Part shown: in pieces, positions 8,985 through 19,021 of the stretch
How positions within the stretch are numbered: position 1 is the first letter of the stretch
Layout: each line of letters opens with the position of its first letter
Source of the DNA: Sphaerosporella brunnea
Taxonomy: Eukaryota > Ascomycota > Pezizomycetes > Pezizales > Pyronemataceae
NCBI GenBank assembly: GCA_008704415.1
Contig: VXIS01000343.1
Location: 1-50,824, forward strand
Direction: 5' to 3'
DNA length: 50,824 bases
Translations under genes and position numbers: made by a program
The notes under the pieces: generated by a model
What the model saw: only the letters and a program-made list of their open reading frames with translations
Told to the model about the DNA's origin: nothing
Database searches by the model: none

Positions 8985-11900
8985 CGAACCCTACAGGTAC
9001 AGAGTTAAGTGCGAGTTGCTGCTCCCTTGAGGCAGAAACGAGCACTACACGAGTTTATACTCGGATCTACTCGAGAGTCATACTCCATGCCTCGACATGG
9101 ATTGTGGTTGGTGGACCCTTAGGTTGGCGACCCCGTGATGCCAGGGACGAGTTTGCTATGTGGGAGACGAGCGGCTGGGAGTGGTAGGAAGTGATTGAAC
9201 AATGCCAAAATCGCAACTATCACCGTCACAACCACTACCGCCATCCTCTCCCGAAGGTCCGATATATCAGGTGATCGCATATTGGATGCGAGCCGCCGCT
9301 GTTGTTTTTCAACCGCGTTCCTATCACCACTGCTGATGGTCCGATATGCGGAATGGATCGCCGACGGCGGTCTTTCCTACCACCACTGCTCGAGTAAGCA
9401 CTTACCAGACGGGGGCGGGTTCTGGGGTTATTTCCCATGGTGCTGTCCCTACGTCTGCATGCAGACCGAACTCCATCGTCATCTGGTCCCTGTCCTAGCT
9501 GAGTATTGCTCTCGTCCGGTATTTATGATCGTTCCCTCTCAAGCCCGGCTGCCGCCGTTGATGAAAATGATTTCCACTGATTCCGTTCCCGAACACTATC
9601 ACTATTGAGAAATCAGTCACCAGGCGGCGCCGCGCAGTAACCGCCAGTAGTCATGGCGTATTGTCATTGTTGCGCCCATCCATGTGGACGCCGGAACGAA
9701 GCCTTTGATGGCGGGAGTTTGAGTGTCAGAACTGTGACCAGTGTGAATATCCTGCGATCCCAACCCCGGTGGGGTGGCATAATCCGTTGTGGAAGCGCAC
9801 CCGCTTCGTTCGTGGAGGCGTATTGCGATTCCCATAGTTCCGGTACGTGCAATGGTGTTAGCCACCGTCCATCAGTATGGCATAAACGCAGGGCGGCGGG
9901 TAACGCGGAATCCGAGCAGGCGCAGCGACCGAGAAACAGATGCACCGCTGTCAGAAGACTACGGGAGGCAGATCTGGCGATCTGGCCACTAACCTGTCGA
10001 AACGAACCGAGCCGCTATGGATTGTATGTATCCAACAGCTCGCGGATGGGCGCTTTGACCGTGCAGAAGGAGCGCACACAGGTCGGCGTGACGCCGCGAG
10101 GGGATGAAGAGGAGCGTGCACTTGTTCGATAGACCGAGGATCATCGCAATGCAGCAAAGCGGTCCTGCCCGAAGGAGGTGGATTGTCCCGCAATGTTTGA
10201 GAGCTGTGGGTCGAATCCAGCAATACATAGAACCGCTATGTAGTTGTTGGGTCTGAGGAGTATCCCTCAACCAACCGACGAAGAATGAAGCAGCAGTGAG
10301 AGGAAACTCGTGTCCTCCTGAGCGTAGCGTAAACCTCTCCTGGAAAGACATGCGTTGATTCGAACCGTCGCCGGTCATGTTGTGGCCGGCGGCAGCGGCC
10401 GCTTGAGCAGCCTTTCCCTGGCTTGAATGCGCGGGATTAGGTGCAGGCTCGGGGCGGCTGGCAATGCTTGCTCACCGCATCGGCTGCAATGAGTATGCCA
10501 CGCCGTCTGTACCCGACCGGCCGTCAGCCAAACAGGCTTTGGCCCCGAAGGCTGGGGCGTTTACCCATAACGGTGCATCGCCCAACGCCAGTGTGTGTCC
10601 TGGCATCACCGAGAGGCCCACGGACCGCCATCCAGGTCATCACGTGCATGGTGTCTACGTCGCAATCTCGCGATGGTGGGTGTGGGCTCTCTCCTCGCTC
10701 GTAGCCGCATTTATTGCCGATTGGCGGTGTCACAACCGCGCGACGACCCCGTAACGAAACCGAGGACCTCTTGGACCGAAATAGCTCGGGACGCCATAGA
10801 CAATCTCCGTCAGAGATATAGAGCTGGTGGCGTCGCGGCGTTGCGATTGTGCCTGCCGAAAACCCAGGACGCGCGCGCGTGTTGCCCGCTCACTCGGTTT
10901 CTCGCCAGAATGCCCATTTGCCTGCGAAAGCCCCAAATCTAACGTGCCGTGCATCTCTCCGAAACAATTTTACTTGTCACGGACACCAAGCGGGAGACTG
11001 CGGCTCTGCAGTACCAGCGGTCGTCTGGAGGTATCGAACCCATCGGCGGCAGGAGCCAGCTCGCCGCGTCTTCGGGCGTGTCGGTTGATGGCGGCGGCAA
11101 TCACAACGTTTTGGAGGAACTCCAATTGTATTTTTGAGTGCTAGCAGCAGGTGGGGGGCGGCCGATTGTCAGCGATGATGAAGGATCGATCGACCACACT
11201 CCATCTGGGATGTGGCCAGTGTGCTCGTGGCCACGGTCGATGCATTAGCTGGTGGTCCTCGCGGTGTCGATGCCGTAATGCAATGTTCGCCGCCAGAGCT
11301 GAGCTGCACACCGTATTAGCTGATCGGCGATACCAACGCAACCCATGCGGTGGGTGTGGCGGTCCCAGCGGCATGAATGGATATATCCAGCTCGCGCTCT
11401 TCTCTAAAGGCTCTTCCAAGCACCTTTGGGCCACACAGTTGCGAATAGAGGGTCTGCATCCAGGCAGTCGTGTGCAACTGCTGGCGGTACATTTACTGCC
11501 CAGATGGTACTCTCCCCATCTAAACTCCGACCTCGTCTGCTGCGACGCCAACCACCGTCCGCCCGCCCGCTTGGAGCGTTTCGCGTCGGTTCCGGCTGGG
11601 ATACGCGTTGGCGGTGGTCGCTCTCGTCGCGAAAACGGTGTCAGCAACAAGCAGTTGGAACATGTTGTACGCCGCACAGCTCAGCGGAATCGGATGTCTG
11701 GCGGGAAAAATAACCCCGGCAAAACGAGGAGGTCCAACAGGTGAGACTGGAATCAACACAGCCTTGCGGGGCCGTTGCGCGAATGCAACTTCACACACTG
11801 ACTACCGCAGTGTTTGACAGCTGCGATAGGTTGAATGACTATTTCCCGAACCGACGATTTGGCGTTGCAGCGTTCCTCGATCCCCGCTTCGAGCGCCACG

Positions 11901-12970
11901 GTTTGACGTGTCTGAACCGGCCTGCGCACATTGTGCTCTCCCTACGGCTTCGGCTGAGGCCTGGTCAACCGCGCGTTCCCGCGCCGTCGAGAGCCTTCGA
12001 GATGGAGACTTGGACTTTGCTTTCTCCTCGCCGGTAGCCGCAGTTGCAGAGACGGTACAAGCGTGCGGGGCCGACCGTGTGGATTGGCGAAACGGAAATA
12101 AGCGTCGCTTGCCGCCACTCGCCAGAATGGATTGCGCCTGTTTCTCCACACCAGCCAGATGTTTCCGAGAGGCTTTTATCCGGAGCTAAACGTGTTATTC
12201 CCGAGGAGCGAAACAAGCATTTGGTGACCTCGCTTGTTGTTCAAAAGCGGGCTGGGGCAGGACCATTTGGAGCGGCCGAAACGTGGAAGGTTGGCCAACG
12301 AGCATGCGGGCGTGGTTGGCTGGAGATGAGATACCCATCAGAAATCACACCTAGACAGTGAGAACGACGCGGACGCGCAGTAATTGCAGCCGCTGATGAT
12401 ATACGTTGAACACTATTACCTACCATTCCGCGCCTCCGCCACAACGAGTCGAGCAAGCTAGAGATGCCCCCCGGCGGATTGATTCGCGCTGGCTCGTGTC
12501 CAGCTTCGTTCGGGGCTCATCTTCATGTCCCAGAAACGAGGAAGGGACCGTTGAACGACACGCGCGGCGCCGGTAATGGCTGCCCCGAACATACTCCCAG
12601 TCGCAGGATGGGGGGCAGAGTGTCCGCCACACCGCTGTCGCTGGCAACGGGCTCGCCACCTTCGTGCAGAAGCGCCGGCGAGGGCGACAGCAACTGCGGG
12701 ATTGCAGACAGGGAGGTGCTGTCCACCGGCTCGCTCGAACACATTGCAGGCGCCACTACACGGGGTAAATGGCAAGACCGCGTAGCGTGATTAGAGAACT
12801 GCGTCAACCGGAAACACTAAAAACCGCGGAAGTAGATCCCTCGGCCGCCACGGCACCGACGGCCGGGCATCTCGTGCTGCCAGCGTAGACTAAGCAAAGC
12901 TGCAGGCGTTGACGAACGGGAGCGCAAACGTGCGAACACCTGGTTAGGTTCGTGTGCCAGCGCAACGTGT
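8985..12970. other. about 4 kb intergenic, no gene supported
   Basis: Many overlapping frames of 60-200 codons are open on both strands, but none shows a family motif, a start context with promoter, or a frame preference. A diverged copy of the repeat seen near 3610-3860 lies at 12370-12505. The stretch looks like old, strongly mutated repeat sequence. Confidence 0.35.
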
Positions 12971-12974
12971 GCCG

Positions 12975-13290
12975 TGGAAGGCGGTCGGCGAAGGCACACG
13001 GCATCACGGGAGAACCGGGAGCGGGAAGAGGAAGATCCCAACCACCATCAAGGTCCGGATAGGAGATGACTGGTGTCCCAACGCTGGGCGGGATTTCCTA
13101 GAAAACACCAACGGTGGGGCCGAGCCGGAGAAGAGAAGGATGTAACGATGACCTTTTTTCGTTTGTCAGCTCGCAGTTTCTTCAATTTCCTTTCCCGCAA
13201 AGACACACGGGAGTGTGGGTCTCCAGGACCCAAGGGCAGTCCATGTGTACCGTTTATATCGTGGCCGCAAGCGGCTGGATGCGTTGTGAT
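12975..13290 (+). pseudogene. LINE 3' end, copy 2 (degraded coding tail plus hairpin)
   Basis: The frame 12975-13145 starts WKAVGEGTR and aligns with WKAIGVATR of the 5851-6321 LINE fragment. It continues with a D-x-W-C-x-N-A-x-x-x-F-L pattern matching SRCTEAVLGSL and ends at TAA. A pyrimidine-rich 3' region then leads to GGCCGCAAGCGGCT (13263-13276), the same hairpin with one base changed. Only the last 60 or so residues remain. Confidence 0.5.
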
Positions 13291-13647
13291 CAAAAGCACC
13301 GAGTTCATTGTGGCCATGGTTGCTGTCCGTCGATCCTGCGGTAAAACGTCTCTGGAAGCACGGGATGATATCCTTGAGTTTGGTTCCCGAATCGCGCGTG
13401 CACAACGCTCGCTGTTTTTGTGGTGCGGGAACGTACAACAATTCGCTGGTTCTGCCAGCGACGGATCGCATGTTTCTGCGAGTAACCCAGATTTAGCTGC
13501 AGACGCACGAACGACAACGTCGATTCCTGGCGGCCGTTGGGACACGCGACTGGCGGGGTGGCGGCCGTTGCGGAAGTGGACTCAGGCACCACGTTGATTA
13601 CTGGTGCAAACACTCCTTGCCGTCCGCGCCGCCGTGAATTGACTTAC

Positions 13648-13845
13648 GTCCGCAGCACACCCCCGCCATATCCCTCGCCACAGCGGCAAAGCCTTCCACC
13701 CCCATCAGCCTAAGCAAGCGACTCAGCAGCCCGGGGCAAGGACCCGGCCAAACAGCGACCACCGCCACGGATGCTGCCAGCACTTTAAACCACTCATTTC
13801 CCACAGCCGTGGGCAGCGTCTGCAGTGCGCCCCCAACGACGCTGG
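13648..13845 (-). pseudogene. isolated exon of an unrecognised protein
   Basis: A 198-nt exon-like frame lies between a possible acceptor (TTTCTGACCAG before 13845) and a consensus donor GTAAGT (minus strand, 13647-13642). It encodes about 66 hydrophobic, Gly/Ala/Val-rich residues (ALQTLPTAVGNEWFKVLAAS, then GLLSRLLRLMGVEGFAAVAR). No partner exons were found with confidence. The composition could fit a helical domain of a larger protein. The function is unknown. Confidence 0.3.
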
Positions 13846-14194
13846 CTGGTCAGAAACTCGCCGCGCAGGCGAGAATTTGGACCAACGGATGGGATTCGGC
13901 CGCGTGTGGTGACGAGGGCTGCGGACGGGCTGGCAAGCCGTGTTCCTCACGGGCCGGGACGGTCTGCCATAGTGCAGCTAAGTGCGCACTCGACAGAGCA
14001 GTCCGCGATTGATCCCGGACTGCAAAACCTGGTGCATGAGTTCCGAGGACCAAACCAGCCTGCGGTCCTGATTTCTGTGATATCTATATGGAACGAGCCT
14101 CAACGTGCGAGCGGGACCAACATGCGCCGGAGAACAAAAAGTGTGCACCTTTGCCGCCGTAGTGGCCCGACAAGGGCTAGAATATGTTCTGATC

Positions 14195-14432
14195 GATCCT
14201 ATCTCTTTCCTATATCTTTTCTCTTTTCTCGTTTTGTCGTCTTCACGAATCTCCTTGGTGTGATACATACTGCGTGCGGATTTACTTGGTTCATTTCATT
14301 TGGATGAGCAGACCCCACAGTAGGACCCTGAGCCTAGGGGCAGCGCTGATGCTATGTTGTCTATGTCATGGCCGCAAGCGGCCAAATACATTATGATTAA
14401 AACAAATCAAATCAAAATCAAAATCCACTCGG
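14195..14432 (+). mobile_element. LINE 3' end, copy 3, with A-rich tail
   Basis: A T/C-rich 3' untranslated region (14200-14300), then the hairpin GGCCGCAAGCGGCC at 14370-14383, AAATACATTATGATTAAAAC, and short iterations of AAATC/AAAATC up to 14432. This is the cleanest LINE tail in the window. It stops exactly where repeat R2 begins. No coding part is recognisable. Confidence 0.55.
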
Positions 14433-14435
14433 GGC

Positions 14436-15085
14436 GGTCCATAGTCCGGCCAGCCGCCAGGTCAAACGCGCACCACGGAGTGTGTCACGTCGGGCCGGCA
14501 TAAGAAAAACCTGGATATCTGGTAGATGCCGGCCGGTGCCCGGAATCCTGAATTAAGGTCGGGTCGGTCGTTGTGCCGAACGCGGGGCCACCAAAAGCGC
14601 TAATCGTTCGGTGCTTGTTCCGCCGCAGCTAAAGCTTCGATCGCAATCAAAAGACTGGTCGGTCTACAACAAAAACAGAAACGCGGAATACGGCGGAGCG
14701 GAAATGCTGACGATTTACTCACAAATCTCGCAAGTTTGACGCACTTCAACCCAGAAAATACAGGTCGGAAGAGAGGAGGGTGAATATGGCTGACTTCATG
14801 CTCACAAATCCAAAGATTTCGAAACCCATGGAGCGTGGCAGAAGAGCTATCGTGAACACTCCGACTGTAGCGATGCAGTATTCCGACTTGGTTTCATGTT
14901 TCTTTCCTTGATGTATGTGTAAGCAAAAACCTTCAGATGCCTGGCGAGCCCGCCGGGCGCCGGTTACTTCTGGGCCTGGTGGGTGCTCTCAGGCGCCTGG
15001 GTCTCGATTCAAAAACCCTGGTCCAAACGGGCCGTGATTTCAAAAGCCCGATTCAATCAGTCCGGTTCAGGGCGCGCTCAAAGCC
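14436..15085 (+). repeat. dispersed repeat R, copy R2
   Basis: It is colinear with R3 (16767-17575). Both start near GGCGGTC..TAGTCCGGCC, pass through GGTCGGGTCGGT, CGAACGCGGGGCCAC, GATTTACTCACAAATCTCGC and the GCCGGTTACTTCTGGGCC block, and end near GGTTCAGGGCGCGCTCAA. The middle (about 14790-14920) differs from R3. No protein is encoded. Confidence 0.65.
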
Positions 15086-15438
15086 GGACTGGCCGGACTT
15101 TTGACAGCGCTGGTTGAGACCACCTCTTGCACTGCTTTCGTGGACCTGTAAGCGTGAGCCCGGGTGAACGTCTCTGCTCACCGGGTTGATATCGCGGGTA
15201 GCTAGAGGTGCGTCGGGTTCATATGGTGCCTAGCTAGAGGCTTGCCGGAGTTCAATGTCCTTCATCCCGTGGAGCTTGGCCAACACCGGCGTACAAAATC
15301 TGGCCGTCCATAGTCCTGTCCACACATCATTCAACCGCTTATTGCATTAACCGGACCAACGGCCACTCTCTGCAGCTATATTTGACCGAAACAACCAGGA
15401 CCTGCCGCTACTCCGAACAAACCACGACGCTGCACGCC

Positions 15439-16348
15439 ATGGCTTTCGAGAGCCCTTGCGTTTCCCCCTCCCCGGAAGCGACACTGTATCGGCAGCCTGC
15501 CGAGGCTGTCGGAGAACTCACCGTTCCTGCCGACACGGCATTCGGAACGAGGCGCGTAGTGATTCAGCTGCCCGCATCGTCAGACTGGATCATGGTCGGT
15601 GGGCTAAATGCCACCGCTGGCTCATGTAACACGGAAACCCAGTTGCTCACTGCGAGTACATCGCTTCCCAGTGGTATCTGCGACGTGAGCCACGCGACCA
15701 GAGAGGCCCGGTTCTGAGCCTTACGTCCCAGGCAATTCTTCACCCAGTGATAGCCTACGAGGTCATGCGGTAATGTGCAAATTTCTGTGCGAGTCGGCCT
15801 TCTTCCCCGAAAACTGGCCTTGCTACATCTCTGGGATCGCGGTTCAGTGCAACTATGCCGGCCAGAGTCTCGTGTCGCAGCCCGACTCCTCGCTGATCTT
15901 CTTACATGAAAAGGCGCCGTGGCTCGTGTTTGAAATGGCAAACCCCGATTCCACTTTCCACACCGATAGAAAGGTGCAGCCGTATCTGTTTGGCACGGAA
16001 GGACTGCTGCGCTACGCTATCGTCGTCACCCTGTATAACCACGATACCTACAAGCGGGAGGTTATCGACCGACGTCAGCAAATACAGAGAACGTTGCTCG
16101 TCATGGACGAACAGCCAGATCTGCGGCGCCATATGCACGACCCGGATGACGGTGCCCTGCTTAGCTACGCTGGCAAAATCGTGTTTGCCACGGTCAGCGT
16201 CTTCGCCAGCAGAACAATTCGCACCCCGGTCGGAGAGCACCAGCGGTCCATGGTGAGCGAGGTCGAGGCGGCATCGATTTGGCCGGTGTGTTCCCAGTCG
16301 CGGTTCGCGGTCGAATGTGCGCAGCTGGCATATCTTGGCCTGCCGTGA
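15439..16348 (+). CDS. hypothetical protein, possibly spliced or broken
   Basis: Two plus-strand frames lie between repeats R2 and R3. The first (15439-15717) starts at GCCATGG and encodes MAFESPCVSPSPEATLYR.., about 92 residues to a stop. The second (15773-16348) has good third-position G/C bias and a protein-like middle (LLRYAIVVTLYNHDTYKREV, then a charged DRRQQIQRTLLVMDEQPDLR). They are in different frames, so an intron within about 15674-15850 or a frameshift is needed. Candidate splice sites exist but I could not settle one. The opposite strand is also partly open, which lowers confidence. No family was recognised. Confidence 0.3.
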
Positions 16349-16766
16349 CACCATGGTGATCAAGGCTGGGTGCCATTTGGGCCACTGTGGGAGTTTATTG
16401 CGGCATTGAACGGCGGCGAGACTGCGCCCGGAGAACAGGATTAATCTCATTTTGCGTAAGCAGGGATGACGGATGCGGAGATGTGTTGGTTGATTTTGTT
16501 CGGCCCGTTGTTGGTTTTTGCCTGTATCACTTGCTTGCGAATTATAATCAGCTGGTATTTGCTTGTTCTGCAGCTCTCAGTCCACTCTGTCAGGTGCGAC
16601 CATCTGGAACGCGCCGCTGGAAATACTGGTGTTTACACCGCACATCCTGAACATGCCATTCTCCCGTCCCCTGAGTCTCGAAACTTTGGTTCGTACGAGC
16701 GGGACAAGGCAACAAAAACTTAAGTAACATACCGCGCTAGCACGCGTAGCCCAGCTGAATATGTAG

Positions 16767-17575
16767 TCCAGTGCAGGGCGGTCAATAGTCCGGCCGGCCG
16801 CCAGGTCAAACGGGTCCCACGGAGTGGGTGAGGTCGGGCCGGTGATGTGGCAAGGCCGACAGGTTCGGGCCGGCATAACAAAAGCCTGGATATCAGATAG
16901 GTGCCGGATGGTGCGCGGTATCTTGAATTAAGGTCGGGTCGGTCATTGTGCCGAACGCGGGGCCACTAAAAGCTCCAATCGTTTGGTGTTTTCACGGCAG
17001 CTCGGACGAGAGTCGGCATACGGCGGAGCGGAAATGCTCACGATTTACTCACAAATCTCGCAAGTTCGACGCACTTTCACCCAGAAATTCGAGGTCGGAA
17101 GAGAGGCGGATGAATATGTGGAGCCAGCTTGCCGGCAGGGTGCGGAAATTTGCCGGTACCCATCGCACGCAATTTGCGTGGTCCTTCAGCGCGAGTCTAG
17201 ACGTTCTGGCGCGCGATAACGTGTGCGGTCCTTCCGCAGTTCGTCCACTCTTCAAATTCAACCGGCTATATGGCGCGGGTTCTCAAGTTTATCAGGTTGA
17301 GTGTATGCGGAGTGAATTCGAACAGCGGGCGGCGGAGATGGAGGGGTAGCTGCCGGTCCTTCAGGTTGTTGAATCTGTATCTCGCGTTCATGTTTCTTTC
17401 CGTGCTGTATGTGTAATCAAAAATCTTCAGCTGCCTGGCGGGCCCGCCGGACGCCGGTTACTTCTGGGCCTGGTGGGTGCTCTCAGGCGGCTGGGTCTCG
17501 ATCCAAAAAGCCTGGTCCGATTTCAAAAGCCCGTTTCAACCAGTCCGGTTCAGGGCGCGCTCAAGAGGGACCGCA
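16767..17575 (+). repeat. dispersed repeat R, copy R3
   Basis: Direct copy of R2 about 2.3 kb downstream, roughly 80% alike by eye in the shared blocks. Its central part (about 17115-17385) is not present in R2 and holds a 77-codon open stretch with no recognisable motif. It is immediately followed by the hAT fragment. Confidence 0.65.
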
Positions 17576-17678
17576 ACTATCCAATCCAATCCAGTCCGCG
17601 GGCCCATGGACTGGGCAAGGCCGCGGGTGACTACGGTCGACTGAGCTCGGTGGATGTAATAGAGTAGACATCCGCGGT

Positions 17679-18190
17679 ATGTGCGCACCGTGTACCGGAG
17701 GTGGACCCTTTTCGGATTTTGTTGCCGCCACACTTGACCCAACGATGAAACTCACCTGGTTCTGTGACGAGTGCAAGGATAAGCCAGCATGGAATGAGCA
17801 AGGTGGAGGGGATCTGGCAAACATCATCTGTGATGGAGGAGCAGTGGATAACGAATCGAAACTCACTCGCTGGAAGCGGCAGCGCCGTCAGCTCCAGGCC
17901 CCTGATTATATCAACCGTCACATCATGAAGGTCTTGCAGCAGGAGCCACCCCTGGACAAACATGTGGTTCCCGAAGTGAGCCGATATCGGGGTTCGAAGC
18001 GCACCAAACTCTGTTGGAAAGACCTGGCACAGAGAGCACTGGAGAATCTAAGGATACCAGCAATGTCCGCCGAGCCGGAGCGTGTCTTCAGCACAGCGAA
18101 GATCGCGATTACTGATAGCTAGGCCATCAACGCTCTCGAATGTCTCAAAGGCTGGTCGCGAGATTGCTTGATTTCAGCAAACAATAGACC
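17679..18190 (+). pseudogene. hAT transposase, C-terminal fragment
   Basis: A frame of 147 residues includes TLDPTMKLTWF (about 18-28), the usual block before the C-terminal region, and ENLRIPAMSAEPERVFSTAK (122-141), the signature of the hAT dimerisation domain. The frame meets TAG at 18120. Directly after it, still in phase, comes AINALECLKGWSRDCLIS, which is the normal end of the family. So the TAG and a small deletion after AITD break an otherwise standard C-terminus. The RNase H-like catalytic core is absent. It is not active. Confidence 0.8.
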
Positions 18191-19021
18191 TCGATGAAAT
18201 GCGTACTGCGCTGTCAACAGCGGAGGTCAAAAAGAGGAAACAAAAAAGAAAGAAAAACAACGATAAGCGGGTTACTTGGAGGATCGTGGATGGCAGTGGG
18301 GCTGTCTAAAGCGGAGGTACGACAAGGGGGTCACTTGGACGATCAGAGATTGTACAATTACAGCGGTCATGTATACCAGTAAGAAAATCGACAAACGATG
18401 GCTATATATTTACCCGCTGGCACCGGAGGGCCGCGGTCAACCACAGGCGGTCTGAGCCGTGATGGCCAAACGACTACCAGTCCTGGTCCTGCCGTACGAC
18501 TCGAGCGTCGCGTGCGAGACAGTCCAGTCTGGAGGGGGGATTGGACCAGACGGACCGTGAGGAGCATTGGCTGACCGGAACTTTCCCCAGAATATTGCGG
18601 CTGTTTTTCTATTTATGTTTTTACAGTCCATGATCCCCCGCCTCGCCGCCGTGTTCCTTCCACCATCTACCGAGGTAATGTGTTTTTTTCTTTTTGCCAA
18701 AAAACCCTGTGTAGACCACAATCCGCCTCCTACCTCTACCATCCATCATCCACCCGCGCCGACCCATAGCGCATCACAGAGCCATGGCGCCCATCGCGCC
18801 GGCTCCGATCTCGTCGTCTGTACCGCCAACTTACGCGTGCATAAAGCGCGACCATCGAGCCCGATATATCCGGCGCGCAGTCCGGCGAGCCCATCGAATC
18901 GGGTTTTCCAAACCCCCGTGACCAACACCGGCGCGCTACCAGACCCGGCCAAGAGCTCGCGTTCCGCATGCCAGTCCAACACAGCGGTGCCCTGCGCGCG
19001 CTGCCAAAAGACCAGACACAC
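18191..19021. other. 3' flank of the kinase gene, no gene supported
   Basis: Two imperfect copies of GGGTYACTTGGASGATC lie at about 18268 and 18330. A GC-rich part (18740-19021) is open in several frames. On the plus strand a Kozak-like GCCATGG at 18781-18787 opens a 46-codon frame with no known motif, preceded by a C/T-rich tract. It could be a gene start but nothing downstream supports it. Confidence 0.3.

Noticed and set aside
11141..11744. Overlapping frames of 178-197 codons on both strands
   Set aside because: Neither shows motifs, splice sites or promoter. Equal openness on both strands is typical of GC-rich non-coding DNA.
16466..16723. Small membrane protein suggested by a hydrophobic N-terminal frame
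   Set aside because: It overlaps another frame, has no promoter and runs into repeat R3 flank. Hydrophobicity alone is not enough.
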